Source: Pseudomonadota bacterium (GTDB lineage Bacteria; Pseudomonadota; Gammaproteobacteria; Steroidobacterales; Steroidobacteraceae). Taken from it: 5,893 bases of DNA. Each line of letters opens with the position of its first letter. The first letter of the stretch is position 1. This document shows positions 1-5,315 of the stretch, in pieces. The notes beneath the pieces were generated by a model that saw only the letters and a list, made by a program, of their open reading frames with translations, did not search any database and was not told the origin of the DNA. Position numbers and translations under genes: made by a program. The stretch spans positions 1 through 5,893 of the forward strand of contig QGUX01000217.1 in the NCBI GenBank assembly GCA_003242275.1, written 5' to 3'.

Positions 1-422
1 GAAGACAAAACGGCGAGATCCGCGGCACGCGCTTCGCGCCCAATGCCACCCGCAACGAGAACGGCCTGCTGTTCACCCAGATCGAACAGGGCTTCCGCAG
101 CGGCCGCTACCGCTTCAACAACCGCGTGCGCGACCGCGAGTGCTTCGTGGTGGACGAGTACCGCAGCGCGGTGATGTGCCGCGGCTACATCGACCACAAG
201 GGCGTGCTCGACCAGTACCGGCTCACCGACGGCACCGTGGCAACCTCGGTGTTCCGCGAGCCACAGACCTGGTCGTTCTTCGAGGCCTTCAAGGTGAAGG
301 ACGATGCCATCACCGCGGTGGAGGCCACCTTCACCGGCGCGCCGTACTACATCCGCTCGCCGTTCGTGAAGAAGCCGGATCCGAAGTACGACGCACTGGC
401 CGGCGACAACGGCGGCTTCTAG
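1..422 (+). CDS. 3' end of a DUF8021/NTF2-like hypothetical protein (partial)
   Basis: The reading frame is open from base 3 to the TAG at 420-422, giving the last 139 residues; the start lies outside the window. The visible part has a block running RDRECFVVDEYRSAV, then YIDHKGV, then a later segment PQTWSFFEAFKVKDDAITAVE and a C-terminal PYYIRSPF. From memory this order matches the DUF8021 group of NTF2-like proteins, in which an arginine-rich RDRRF-VVDEERG strand, an FDH motif and an 'E-FKI-DGKI--VEA' strand form a cone-shaped fold. Members are often found in steroid- or aromatic-degrading proteobacteria, but the reaction is unknown. No enzyme activity should be assigned from this fragment. 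The gene converges on the TonB receptor that ends at 555. The coding call is strong; the family call is moderate and rests on pattern memory. Confidence 0.6.
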   Translation, partial: RQNGEIRGTRFAPNATRNENGLLFTQIEQGFRSGRYRFNNRVRDRECFVVDEYRSAVMCRGYIDHKGVLDQYRLTDGTVATSVFREPQTWSFFEAFKVKDDAITAVEATFTGAPYYIRSPFVKKPDPKYDALAGDNGGF

Positions 423-423
423 C

Positions 424-444
424 GGGGGGTTCAGCGGGGGGGGG
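424..444 (+). other. Two G-runs (G6 and G9) just after the stop codon
   Basis: A run of six G (424-429) and a run of nine G (436-444) are separated by TTCAGC, directly after the TAG of the first gene. This differs from the surrounding GC-rich but mixed sequence. In RNA it could form a two-layer G-quadruplex, and it is a place where replication slippage or base-calling error is likely. No function is shown. Confidence 0.5.
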
Positions 445-453
445 AAGGCGCCA

Positions 454-469
454 GGCCGGAAAACCGGCC
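454..469. repeat. Small perfect hairpin upstream of the terminator
   Basis: GGCCGG (454-459), loop AAAA, CCGGCC (464-469) form a 6-bp perfect stem. It lies between the stop of the upstream gene and the larger hairpin at 481-512. It has no T-run of its own and is best seen as an accessory structure in the trailer. Confidence 0.4.
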
Positions 470-480
470 GGCGCAACAGG

Positions 481-512
481 AAAGGGCGATGGCGGCAACG
501 CCATCGCCCTTT
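481..512. terminator. Bidirectional Rho-independent-type terminator between convergent genes
   Basis: A perfect 14-bp stem, AAAGGGCGATGGCG (481-494) with CGCCATCGCCCTTT (499-512), closes on a GCAA loop, a GNRA-type tetraloop on the plus strand. The A/T ends of the stem give a short U-tract in both directions: TTTGACT on plus and TTTCCTGTT on minus. It lies between the stop at 422 and the receptor stop at 555, which face each other, so one structure can serve both genes. The U-tracts are short, so termination strength is uncertain. Confidence 0.75.
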
Positions 513-554
513 GACTCTGGCCGGCGGCGAAAGTGCGCCGGCGCCCGCGGCCCT

Positions 555-2933
555 TCAGAACTTCAGGCGCAGGCCCACCCAGATGCCGCGCGGCGGACCG
601 GCGCCGAAAAAGCGCGGATCCTCGAAATCCTCGAACACCTCGTCCGGCTCGCCCAGCAGGCCGAAGGTCTCGTAGTCGGTGTCGAAGAGGTTCTCGATGC
701 GGGCAAAGCCGGTCAGCGTGTTGCTGAAGCGGTACTCGCCATGCAGGTTCACCGTCACGAAGGAGCCGGTGCGGCCCAGCACGTTGATCTCGTCGCCGCG
801 CAGGTACACGCCCGAGCGGTAGTTGATGTCCGTGCCCACGCGCAGCTTCGTGTTCGGCTGCCAGTCCAGCAGCAGGTTGGCGTTGTGGCGCGAGATGCCC
901 GGGATGGTGCGGCCCCTGGTCACCTGCAGCTTGTCGTCGCCGACGATGAACTCGGCGCCGTCGAAGTCATCCGCGTCGTCGCCGAACAGCGGGTGGTTCG
1001 GGCTGTTGACCACGAAGTCGTCGCGGAAGGTGGCATCCACCAGGCCGTACTCGAGCTTCCAGTTGAACGAGCCGATCTTCTGCGACAGCTCCAGCTCCAC
1101 GCCGCGCCGGCGGGTGTCGGCCACGTTGGCGAAGAAGCCCACGTTGGCCTGGGCGCCGCCGGTGGTCTGGAACAGGATGTCGTCGCGGTTGACGGTCTGG
1201 AAGGCGCCGACGTGCCAGGACAGGCCGGCATCGGTCCTGCCGCGCAGGCCCAGCTCGACCGTGCGCGCCACCACCTCGTCCAGCGGCGGGTCGGCCAGGA
1301 AGGCATTGGGCAGCGAGCAGGGCGCGTCCTCGTCGGCGCAGGCCAGCTCCACCGCGGTCGGGGCACGGCTGGCCTGCGACAGCGAGGCGTAGGCCACCAA
1401 CCCGTTCGCGCCGCGCCACACCAGGCCCAGGGCCGGGTTCACGCGGGCGAACTTGTGGCTGCCGTTGAGCTCCGGATCTGCACCCGAGAGGTCGTTGAGC
1501 CTGATGCGGGTGTGGTCGTAGCGTGCCGAGGCCGTCAGCGACAGGCTGCGGGTGAGGTCCAGCGTGTCGGCCGCGTACAGGCTCCACGTGGTCACGCGGC
1601 TGTTCATGAAGGTGCTGTACTCGTCGGCGTAGATGCCCGTGCGCGTGGTGGCGCGCTCCTCGGTGAGCTGCGCCACCTCGACATCCGACTGGAAGCGGCT
1701 GCTGCCGCGCTGCCAGGCCGCGCCCAGCGTCAGGTCGTTGCGGCGGCCATCACCCAGGTCCAGCGCATGCTCCAGCTGCACCGAGGCGCCGCGGCTGATC
1801 TGCTTGCGGGTGCCGATGTTGTTGATGGCGTTGAGTTCCTCGTCGTCGAGCTCGGCCTCGATGGGCTGGCCGAAGCGGTCCAGCACCAGCTCGAAGTCGT
1901 CGGCGCCGGTGCACTCGCCGTCCTCGTCCAGGTCGTCGAAGTCCTCCTCGACCAGGTACTCATCGCCGCCGATGTCGCACTCCTCGAAGATGGTGCCGTC
2001 GCCGTTGAAGGTGTTGGTGCGCAGGCGGCGGTAGAAGGCATTGCCCGACAGTGTCAGGTTGCTGGCGAGCGCCTTGCTGCCGTTGAACACCACTTGGGTC
2101 ATCAGGTTGTCGGTGATGTCCGGGTGCGTGAACACGGCCTTGCGGTCCTGCTCCAGCAGCTCGGCCGGCGAGGCGCCGTTGCCGCGAAGCTTCGTGTCGG
2201 CATGCGCCAGCGACAGGTCGTAGCGGGCATCATCGGTGCGGTAGCTGAGGGCGCCGTAGCCGCGCAGGGCCTCGGACCTGGAGAAGTCGCGCCAGCCGTC
2301 CTCCTCGAAGTAGTCGACGTTGCCGTACCAGCCCCAGGTGCCATTGTTGCCGCCATGCTGCAGCGAGCCGCCGTAGCGGCCGAAGGAACCGCCCCAGCCC
2401 TCCAGGCCGGTGCCCTCGTACGTGAAGCCGTTCTTCATGTTCACGGACAGGGCGCCGCCCAGGGAGTTCAGGCCGAACACCGGGTTGGTGCCGGCCAGCA
2501 GCTGCACGCCCTGGATGGCCGACAGCGGGATCAGGTCCCAGTTCACCGCGTCGCCGAAGGCCTCGTTCATGCGCACGCCGTTGGCGTACACCGACAGGCC
2601 CTGCGGCAGGCCGAGCAGCGGCGAGGCCGTGTGGCCGCGGAAGTTCACGTCCGGCTGCAGCGGGTTGTTCTGCGCATGGTTGATGCTGACGCTGCCGAAG
2701 GCGCGGTTGAGCAGGTCGGTGAGGTCGAGCGGCTGGATGTCGTCGATGTCGGCGGTGGTCGCGGTCTGGGCGCGGGCGGGCACGCGGTCGCGCGCCATGG
2801 CGCCGCCGTAGGGCGCGGTGACCACCACTTCCTCGAGGATCTCGCCGTCGGCGCCGGCCTCGCCGGCCAGGACAATGCCCGCACAGGGCAGCAGCAGGGC
2901 CGCGCGCACCGCGGCACGGATGGTCGAATGCAT
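555..2933 (-). CDS. TonB-dependent outer-membrane receptor, substrate unknown
   Basis: A complete 792-residue receptor that would import a bound substrate across the outer membrane using TonB/ExbB/ExbD energy. Residues 1-24 look like a signal peptide (basic start, core AALLLPCAGIVLA; LLPC is not a proper lipobox). A TonB box, EEVVVTA, is at 34-40. The plug is about 55-168, with NFRGHTASPLLGLPQGLSVY and NEAFGDAVNWDLIP, then NPVFGLNSLGGALSV. The barrel runs to the C-terminal WVGLRLKF, ending in the usual phenylalanine; RIENLFDTDYETFG (745-758) is a typical late-barrel motif. Residues 317-348 are very acidic and include an EF-hand-like DLDEDGECTGAD (334-345) bracketed by C319 and C341. A second Cys pair, C532/C539, encloses ADEDAP. 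I chose the ATG at 2933 over the upstream one at 3011 because it has GGAGGA 5 nt before it and starts the signal peptide. The plug signature belongs to a large receptor group with mostly unknown ligands. Confidence 0.95.
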   Translation of the reverse strand: MHSTIRAAVRAALLLPCAGIVLAGEAGADGEILEEVVVTAPYGGAMARDRVPARAQTATTADIDDIQPLDLTDLLNRAFGSVSINHAQNNPLQPDVNFRGHTASPLLGLPQGLSVYANGVRMNEAFGDAVNWDLIPLSAIQGVQLLAGTNPVFGLNSLGGALSVNMKNGFTYEGTGLEGWGGSFGRYGGSLQHGGNNGTWGWYGNVDYFEEDGWRDFSRSEALRGYGALSYRTDDARYDLSLAHADTKLRGNGASPAELLEQDRKAVFTHPDITDNLMTQVVFNGSKALASNLTLSGNAFYRRLRTNTFNGDGTIFEECDIGGDEYLVEEDFDDLDEDGECTGADDFELVLDRFGQPIEAELDDEELNAINNIGTRKQISRGASVQLEHALDLGDGRRNDLTLGAAWQRGSSRFQSDVEVAQLTEERATTRTGIYADEYSTFMNSRVTTWSLYAADTLDLTRSLSLTASARYDHTRIRLNDLSGADPELNGSHKFARVNPALGLVWRGANGLVAYASLSQASRAPTAVELACADEDAPCSLPNAFLADPPLDEVVARTVELGLRGRTDAGLSWHVGAFQTVNRDDILFQTTGGAQANVGFFANVADTRRRGVELELSQKIGSFNWKLEYGLVDATFRDDFVVNSPNHPLFGDDADDFDGAEFIVGDDKLQVTRGRTIPGISRHNANLLLDWQPNTKLRVGTDINYRSGVYLRGDEINVLGRTGSFVTVNLHGEYRFSNTLTGFARIENLFDTDYETFGLLGEPDEVFEDFEDPRFFGAGPPRGIWVGLRLKF

Positions 2934-2938
2934 CAAGT

Positions 2939-2944
2939 TCCTCC
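2939..2944 (-). promoter_or_regulatory. Ribosome binding site of the TonB receptor
   Basis: On the minus strand GGAGGA lies 5 nt (ACTTG) before the ATG at 2933. This decides the start: the in-frame ATG at 3011 would add 26 residues with no signal-peptide character. Confidence 0.85.
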
Positions 2945-3011
2945 GGAACCAGTGGATCAGATCGTGGGCCGGCATTCTGGCGGGGGACTGCTCAGGCAGC
3001 CAGTGAACCAC

Positions 3012-3040
3012 TTCCCGCCATGATGCGGGAATTCTTCCCG
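3012..3040. promoter_or_regulatory. Candidate operator: three TTCCCG/CGGGAA half-sites
   Basis: TTCCCG (3012-3017), CGGGAA (3026-3031) and TTCCCG (3035-3040) alternate in orientation. The first two extend to a 20-bp dyad, TTCCCGC-N6-GCGGGAA (3012-3031); the last two form CGGGAA-TTC-TTCCCG (3026-3040). Sharing of the middle half-site makes two overlapping palindromes. The cluster lies just upstream of the kinase promoter and on the far side of the receptor start, a sensible position for a dimeric regulator such as the neighbouring LuxR/NarL-type protein. Which protein binds is inference. The same bases could also form alternative RNA hairpins if transcribed. Confidence 0.5.
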
Positions 3041-3053
3041 GTCAGGATTCTTC
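3031..3053 (+). repeat. Direct repeat ATTCTTC, 16 bp apart
   Basis: ATTCTTC occurs at 3031-3037 and again at 3047-3053, start-to-start spacing 16 bp. The first copy overlaps the half-site cluster and the second overlaps the proposed -35 box of the kinase promoter. It may be part of a regulator site or chance. Confidence 0.35.
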
Positions 3054-3079
3054 AGGCCGCCGGCGGTCCTGCCTATCAT
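3051..3079 (+). promoter_or_regulatory. Likely promoter of the kinase-regulator operon, leaderless transcript
   Basis: A -10 box TATCAT (3074-3079) matches TATAAT at 5 of 6 bases. A weak -35, TTCAGG (3051-3056), lies 17 bp upstream. The kinase ATG at 3086 begins 6 nt after the -10 box, so transcription should start at or within a base or two of the ATG. No Shine-Dalgarno sequence precedes that ATG, which fits a leaderless or nearly leaderless mRNA. Confidence 0.55.
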
Positions 3080-3085
3080 CGGGCG

Positions 3086-3973
3086 ATGAAAACCGCGTTC
3101 CTGGCCTCCCTGCGCCGCGATTCACTGTGGCGCGACCTCGCCATCGCCGTGGGTGCGGCGCTGCTGGCCGCCGTGCTCGCCGCCCAGGTCGAACTGCACG
3201 AGCAGATCTTCGACGCCACGCGCCGCTTCGAGCACCTGGAGCTCGACGAGTGGCCCAGCGCGCTGCTGGTGTTCGCGCTGTGCATGGTGGTGCTGTATGC
3301 GCGCCGCCACGCGCAGCTGCGCCGCGTGCTGGGCGAGAACCGCTACCTCGTGCGCCGGCTCATCGAGGTGCAGGAGGAGGAGCGCCGCCGCCTCGCGCGC
3401 GAGCTGCACGACGAGCTGGGCCAGACGCTCAATGCCATCAAGCTCGACGCGCTGTCGCTGCCCGGGAACGAGGCGGCGCAGCGCATCGCGGCCCATGCCG
3501 ACCAGGTCTATGCCGCCGCTGGCGGCCTGGTGCGGCGCCTGCGTCCCACCGCGCTCGATGAGCTCGGGCTCAGGGCGGCACTGGAAGCCTGCGTGGACCG
3601 CTGGCGCCAGTCGCACCCGCAGCTGAATGTGCAGCTCTCGATGAGCGGCGAGCTCGACGAGCTGGGCGAGGCCCGTTCGCTGGCCATCTATCGCATCGTG
3701 CAGGAGGGGCTGACCAACTGCGTGCGCCATGCCGGCGCCGGGCACTTCTACATCGACCTCACGCGCGATCCCGCGCCCGGCGGCGGCGTGCTGCTGGAGA
3801 TGCGCGACGATGGTCGCGGGCTGCCGCGGGAGGCCTTGCGGCCGCGCGGCAGCGGGCTGTCCGGCATGCGCGAGCGCGTGGCGCTGCTGGGCGGCCGGTT
3901 CGAGCTGTTGTCGGAGCCGGGGCGGGGTGTCACGATCCGCGTGGAGATTCCCGTGGAGACGGAGGAGAGATGA
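3086..3973 (+). CDS. Sensor histidine kinase, HisKA_3 (HPK7) type
   Basis: A 295-residue membrane kinase that should autophosphorylate and pass phosphate to the regulator encoded next. Two membrane segments, about 18-33 and 57-72, flank a short external stretch of roughly 23 residues that ends RRFEHLELDEW; there is no large sensor domain, no PAS and no GAF. The dimerisation domain has EEERRRLARELHDELGQ with the phospho-acceptor His108, followed by LRRLRPTALDELGL (about 149-162). The HATPase_c domain shows an N box with N211 (IVQEGLTNCVRHA), the DDGRG box at 241-245 and GSGLSGMRERV at 255-265. All key residues are present. I chose the ATG at 3086 rather than 3020 because the -10 box ends 6 nt before it and residues encoded from 3020 contribute nothing recognisable. 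The signal is unknown; with such a short loop it may be sensed in the membrane or through a partner protein. Confidence 0.92.
   Translation: MKTAFLASLRRDSLWRDLAIAVGAALLAAVLAAQVELHEQIFDATRRFEHLELDEWPSALLVFALCMVVLYARRHAQLRRVLGENRYLVRRLIEVQEEERRRLARELHDELGQTLNAIKLDALSLPGNEAAQRIAAHADQVYAAAGGLVRRLRPTALDELGLRAALEACVDRWRQSHPQLNVQLSMSGELDELGEARSLAIYRIVQEGLTNCVRHAGAGHFYIDLTRDPAPGGGVLLEMRDDGRGLPREALRPRGSGLSGMRERVALLGGRFELLSEPGRGVTIRVEIPVETEER
3961..3965 (+). promoter_or_regulatory. Ribosome binding site of the response regulator
   Basis: GGAGG lies 4 nt before the ATG at 3970, inside the last codons of the kinase gene. Together with the ATGA overlap it indicates translational coupling. Confidence 0.8.
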
Positions 3974-4629
3974 GTTCCGGGCAGATCGTCACCGTGCTGC
4001 TGGTGGACGACCATGCCGTGGTGCGCGAGGGCTACCGGCGCCTGCTCGGGAACAGCCCCAGCATCCGCGTGGTGGGCGAGGCCGCCGATGCGCAGTCGGC
4101 CTATCTCGCGTGGCAGGAGCACCGTCCGGACGTCACGGTGATGGACATCGCGCTGCCCGGCGCCAGCGGCATCGAGGCGCTGCGGCGCATCCGCGCCCGC
4201 GAGCCGGAGGCGCGCGTGCTGATGTTCAGCATGTACGAGGATCCGGTGTTCGCCTCGCGCGCGCTGCAGGCCGGTGCGCGCGGTTACGTCACCAAGGCGG
4301 CCGCGCCCCAGGTGCTGGTCGAGGCGGTGCTGGCCGTGGCGGCGGGCAAGGCCTTCATCGTGCCCTCGGTGGCGCAGGAGCTGGCGCTGCGCAGCCTGGC
4401 GCCGGAGGGCGGCAGCGCCGAGTCGCTGTCGCCGCGCGAGTTCGAGGTGCTGCGCATGCTGGTGGACGGCAAGTCGGTCAACGAAATCGCGCAGAGCCTG
4501 GGGCTCACGCCCAAGACCGTGGCCAACCACCAGTCCTCGCTCCGGCAGAAGCTGGGCGCGGGCTCGGCGGTGCAGCTGCTGCAGGCCGCGGCGCGGCTGG
4601 GGCTGGTGCCCAGGGTGCCGGCCGCATAG
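3970..4629 (+). CDS. LuxR-family response regulator (NarL/UhpA type)
   Basis: A 219-residue cytoplasmic DNA-binding regulator, the expected partner of the kinase. The receiver domain (about 6-122) has the acidic pair D13/D14, phospho-acceptor D59 in VTVMDIALPG, the switch residue S87, Y106 and K109. A linker leads to a LuxR/GerE helix-turn-helix at about 150-212, with LSPREFEVLRMLVDG and NEIAQSLGLTPKTVANHQSS, where the last part is the recognition helix. Its ATG overlaps the kinase TGA (ATGA, 3970-3973), so the two are co-transcribed and translationally coupled. All phosphorylation residues are intact. It likely binds as a dimer to short inverted half-sites; the cluster at 3012-3040 is the obvious candidate, but that is inference. 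The target genes are not known from the sequence alone. Confidence 0.94.
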   Translation: MSSGQIVTVLLVDDHAVVREGYRRLLGNSPSIRVVGEAADAQSAYLAWQEHRPDVTVMDIALPGASGIEALRRIRAREPEARVLMFSMYEDPVFASRALQAGARGYVTKAAAPQVLVEAVLAVAAGKAFIVPSVAQELALRSLAPEGGSAESLSPREFEVLRMLVDGKSVNEIAQSLGLTPKTVANHQSSLRQKLGAGSAVQLLQAAARLGLVPRVPAA

Positions 4630-4639
4630 CCCGCGGGGC

Positions 4640-4669
4640 TTGCGGTCGGGGACCGATGCAGCGGATACG
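4640..4669 (+). promoter_or_regulatory. Weak candidate promoter before the DUF1428 gene
   Basis: TTGCGG (4640-4645) and GATACG (4664-4669) are 18 bp apart in the 62-bp gap after the regulator. A small hairpin, CGGTC-GGG-GACCG (4643-4655), overlaps the -35 and has no T-run, so it is not a clear terminator. Both boxes match poorly, so read-through from the kinase operon is equally possible. Confidence 0.25.
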
Positions 4670-4680
4670 ACGCCATCACA

Positions 4681-4685
4681 AGGAG
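4681..4685 (+). promoter_or_regulatory. Ribosome binding site of the DUF1428 gene
   Basis: AGGAG lies 6 nt before the ATG at 4692 and sets this start, since the same frame is open far upstream without a better start. Confidence 0.8.
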
Positions 4686-4691
4686 ACGGAC

Positions 4692-5057
4692 ATGGCCTAT
4701 GTCGACGGATTCGTGATCCCGGTGAAGAAGGACCAGCTCGACAACTACCGCAGGATGGCTGCGCTGGGCGAGAAGGTCTGGAAGGAATACGGCGCCCTGG
4801 CCTACGTGGAATGCGTCGCGGACGAGGCGCCTTGGGGGGAAGTGACTTCCTTCCCGCGCGCCGTGCAGCTGCAGGACGACGAGGTGGTGGTGTTCTCGTG
4901 GATCGTCTATCCCTCCCGCGCGGTGCGCGACGAGGCCAATCGCAAGGCCATGGATGACCCGCGCTTCAAGGAATTCGAGAATGCGATGCCGTTCGATCCG
5001 AAGCGGATGATCTGGGGTGGGTTCACGCCCATCGTCGGGGACCTGGGCGGGGGCTGA
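4692..5057 (+). CDS. DUF1428 family protein (YbaA-like)
   Basis: A 121-residue cytoplasmic protein of the DUF1428 family (COG5507, E. coli YbaA), about the normal family length. It carries the family signatures in order: MAYVDGFVIPV at 1-11, KEYGALAYVECVADE (31-45), DDEVVVFSWIVYPSRAVRD (62-80), MDDPRF (87-92) and MPFDPKRMIWGGFTPIV at 99-115. The family is expected to form a dimeric alpha-beta barrel (ferredoxin-like) fold; its biochemical role is not established. There is no signal peptide or membrane segment. The gene follows the response regulator by 62 bp on the same strand, so it may be the last gene of that operon or have its own weak promoter. A role in signalling is not implied by the family. 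Confidence 0.93.
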   Translation: MAYVDGFVIPVKKDQLDNYRRMAALGEKVWKEYGALAYVECVADEAPWGEVTSFPRAVQLQDDEVVVFSWIVYPSRAVRDEANRKAMDDPRFKEFENAMPFDPKRMIWGGFTPIVGDLGGG

Positions 5058-5074
5058 GCGCCGGCCCGCCCGGG

Positions 5075-5108
5075 AAAGAAAAAAGGCCAACCGTCGCCGG
5101 TTGACCTT
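5075..5108 (-). terminator. Rho-independent terminator of tRNA-Ala
   Basis: On the minus strand AAGGTCAACCG (from 5108) pairs with CGGTTGGCCTT around a GCGA loop (5094-5097) and is followed by TTTTCTTT. All 11 positions pair on this strand because the pair at 5104/5087 is a U-G wobble; on the plus strand the same position is a C-A mismatch. The structure is therefore best suited to the minus-strand tRNA, ending 14 nt after its 3' end. It may also weakly stop the plus-strand DUF1428 transcript, whose stop codon is 17 nt away. Confidence 0.85.
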
Positions 5109-5122
5109 CATTCCCTTGGGAT

Positions 5123-5198
<76 letters not shown>

Positions 5199-5212
5199 AC
5201 ACGAGGGCGCGT

Positions 5213-5218
5213 ATTCTA
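5213..5218 (-). promoter_or_regulatory. -10 box of the tRNA-Ala promoter
   Basis: TAGAAT on the minus strand lies 14 nt before the tRNA 5' end and matches TATAAT at 5 of 6. It is followed by a GC-rich discriminator (GCGCCC), usual for growth-rate-controlled stable RNA promoters. The -35 region 17 bp upstream, TGGCGA, is weak. Confidence 0.6.
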
Positions 5219-5220
5219 GT

Positions 5221-5268
5221 GGGCCGCCTTGGGCTTCGCCACCCGGATGCGCGCTGCCAAGGAGGCCC
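5221..5268. repeat. 12-bp inverted repeat between second receptor and tRNA
   Basis: GGGCCGCCTTGG (5221-5232) and CCAAGGAGGCCC (5257-5268) are inverted copies with one mismatch, separated by 24 bp. In minus-strand RNA this makes a large stem-loop after the second receptor and just before the tRNA promoter. It has no T-run, so it could be a processing or 3'-protecting structure or a factor-dependent terminator. GCGCTGCC is also directly repeated at 5251-5258 and 5271-5278. Confidence 0.5.
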
Positions 5269-5283
5269 AGGCGCTGCCTTTGC

Positions 5284-5296
5284 CTGCCCCGGGCAG
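5284..5296 (-). terminator. Short GC hairpin after the second receptor, doubtful terminator
   Basis: CTGCCC-C-GGGCAG (5284-5296) is an inverted repeat about 20 bp past the receptor stop. A stable stem can form with a few bases opened as a loop, but no T-run follows on the minus strand. It may add to 3' end structure; it is not a classic intrinsic terminator. Confidence 0.25.
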
Positions 5297-5315
5297 CCTT
5301 CCGTCCGGTCCGGGA

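Larger units (their letters stand above)
2934..3085. promoter_or_regulatory. Divergent control region between receptor and kinase
   Basis: These 152 bp separate the receptor start (minus) from the kinase start (plus) and must hold both promoters. The right half contains the repeated half-sites and the kinase promoter listed separately. In the left half (about 2950-3010) I see no convincing -35/-10 pair for the receptor, so it may depend on an activator or an alternative sigma factor. Confidence 0.7.

Noticed and set aside
2881..2886. LLPC in the receptor signal peptide as a lipoprotein lipobox
   Set aside because: Pro before Cys does not fit the lipobox, and TonB receptors are not normally lipidated.
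555..2933. Naming the first receptor as a lanthanide (LutH-type) transporter
   Set aside because: The plug motifs and acidic loops are suggestive, but no methanol dehydrogenase, PQQ or lut genes are seen here, and the plug signature is shared by many receptors of unknown ligand.
2934..3011. Upstream ATG at 3011 as the start of the TonB receptor
   Set aside because: The extra 26 residues are not signal-peptide-like and the start at 2933 has a strong ribosome binding site.
489..3023. An 844-codon open frame on the plus strand, opposite the TonB receptor
   Set aside because: It is antisense to a receptor with full domain structure, has a composition of Ala/Gly/Val/Gln/Arg typical of the mirror of GC-rich coding DNA, and shows no recognisable motif. 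Its start also lies inside the terminator hairpin.
3729..4691. Upstream extension of the DUF1428 frame through the kinase and regulator genes
   Set aside because: The upstream part is Arg/Ala/Gly-rich shadow sequence; family similarity begins exactly at the ATG at 4692, which has AGGAG in front of it.
3748..5111. Long minus-strand open frames opposite the response regulator and DUF1428 genes
   Set aside because: They mirror well-supported plus-strand genes, have no ribosome binding site or known motif, and are expected from third-position GC bias.
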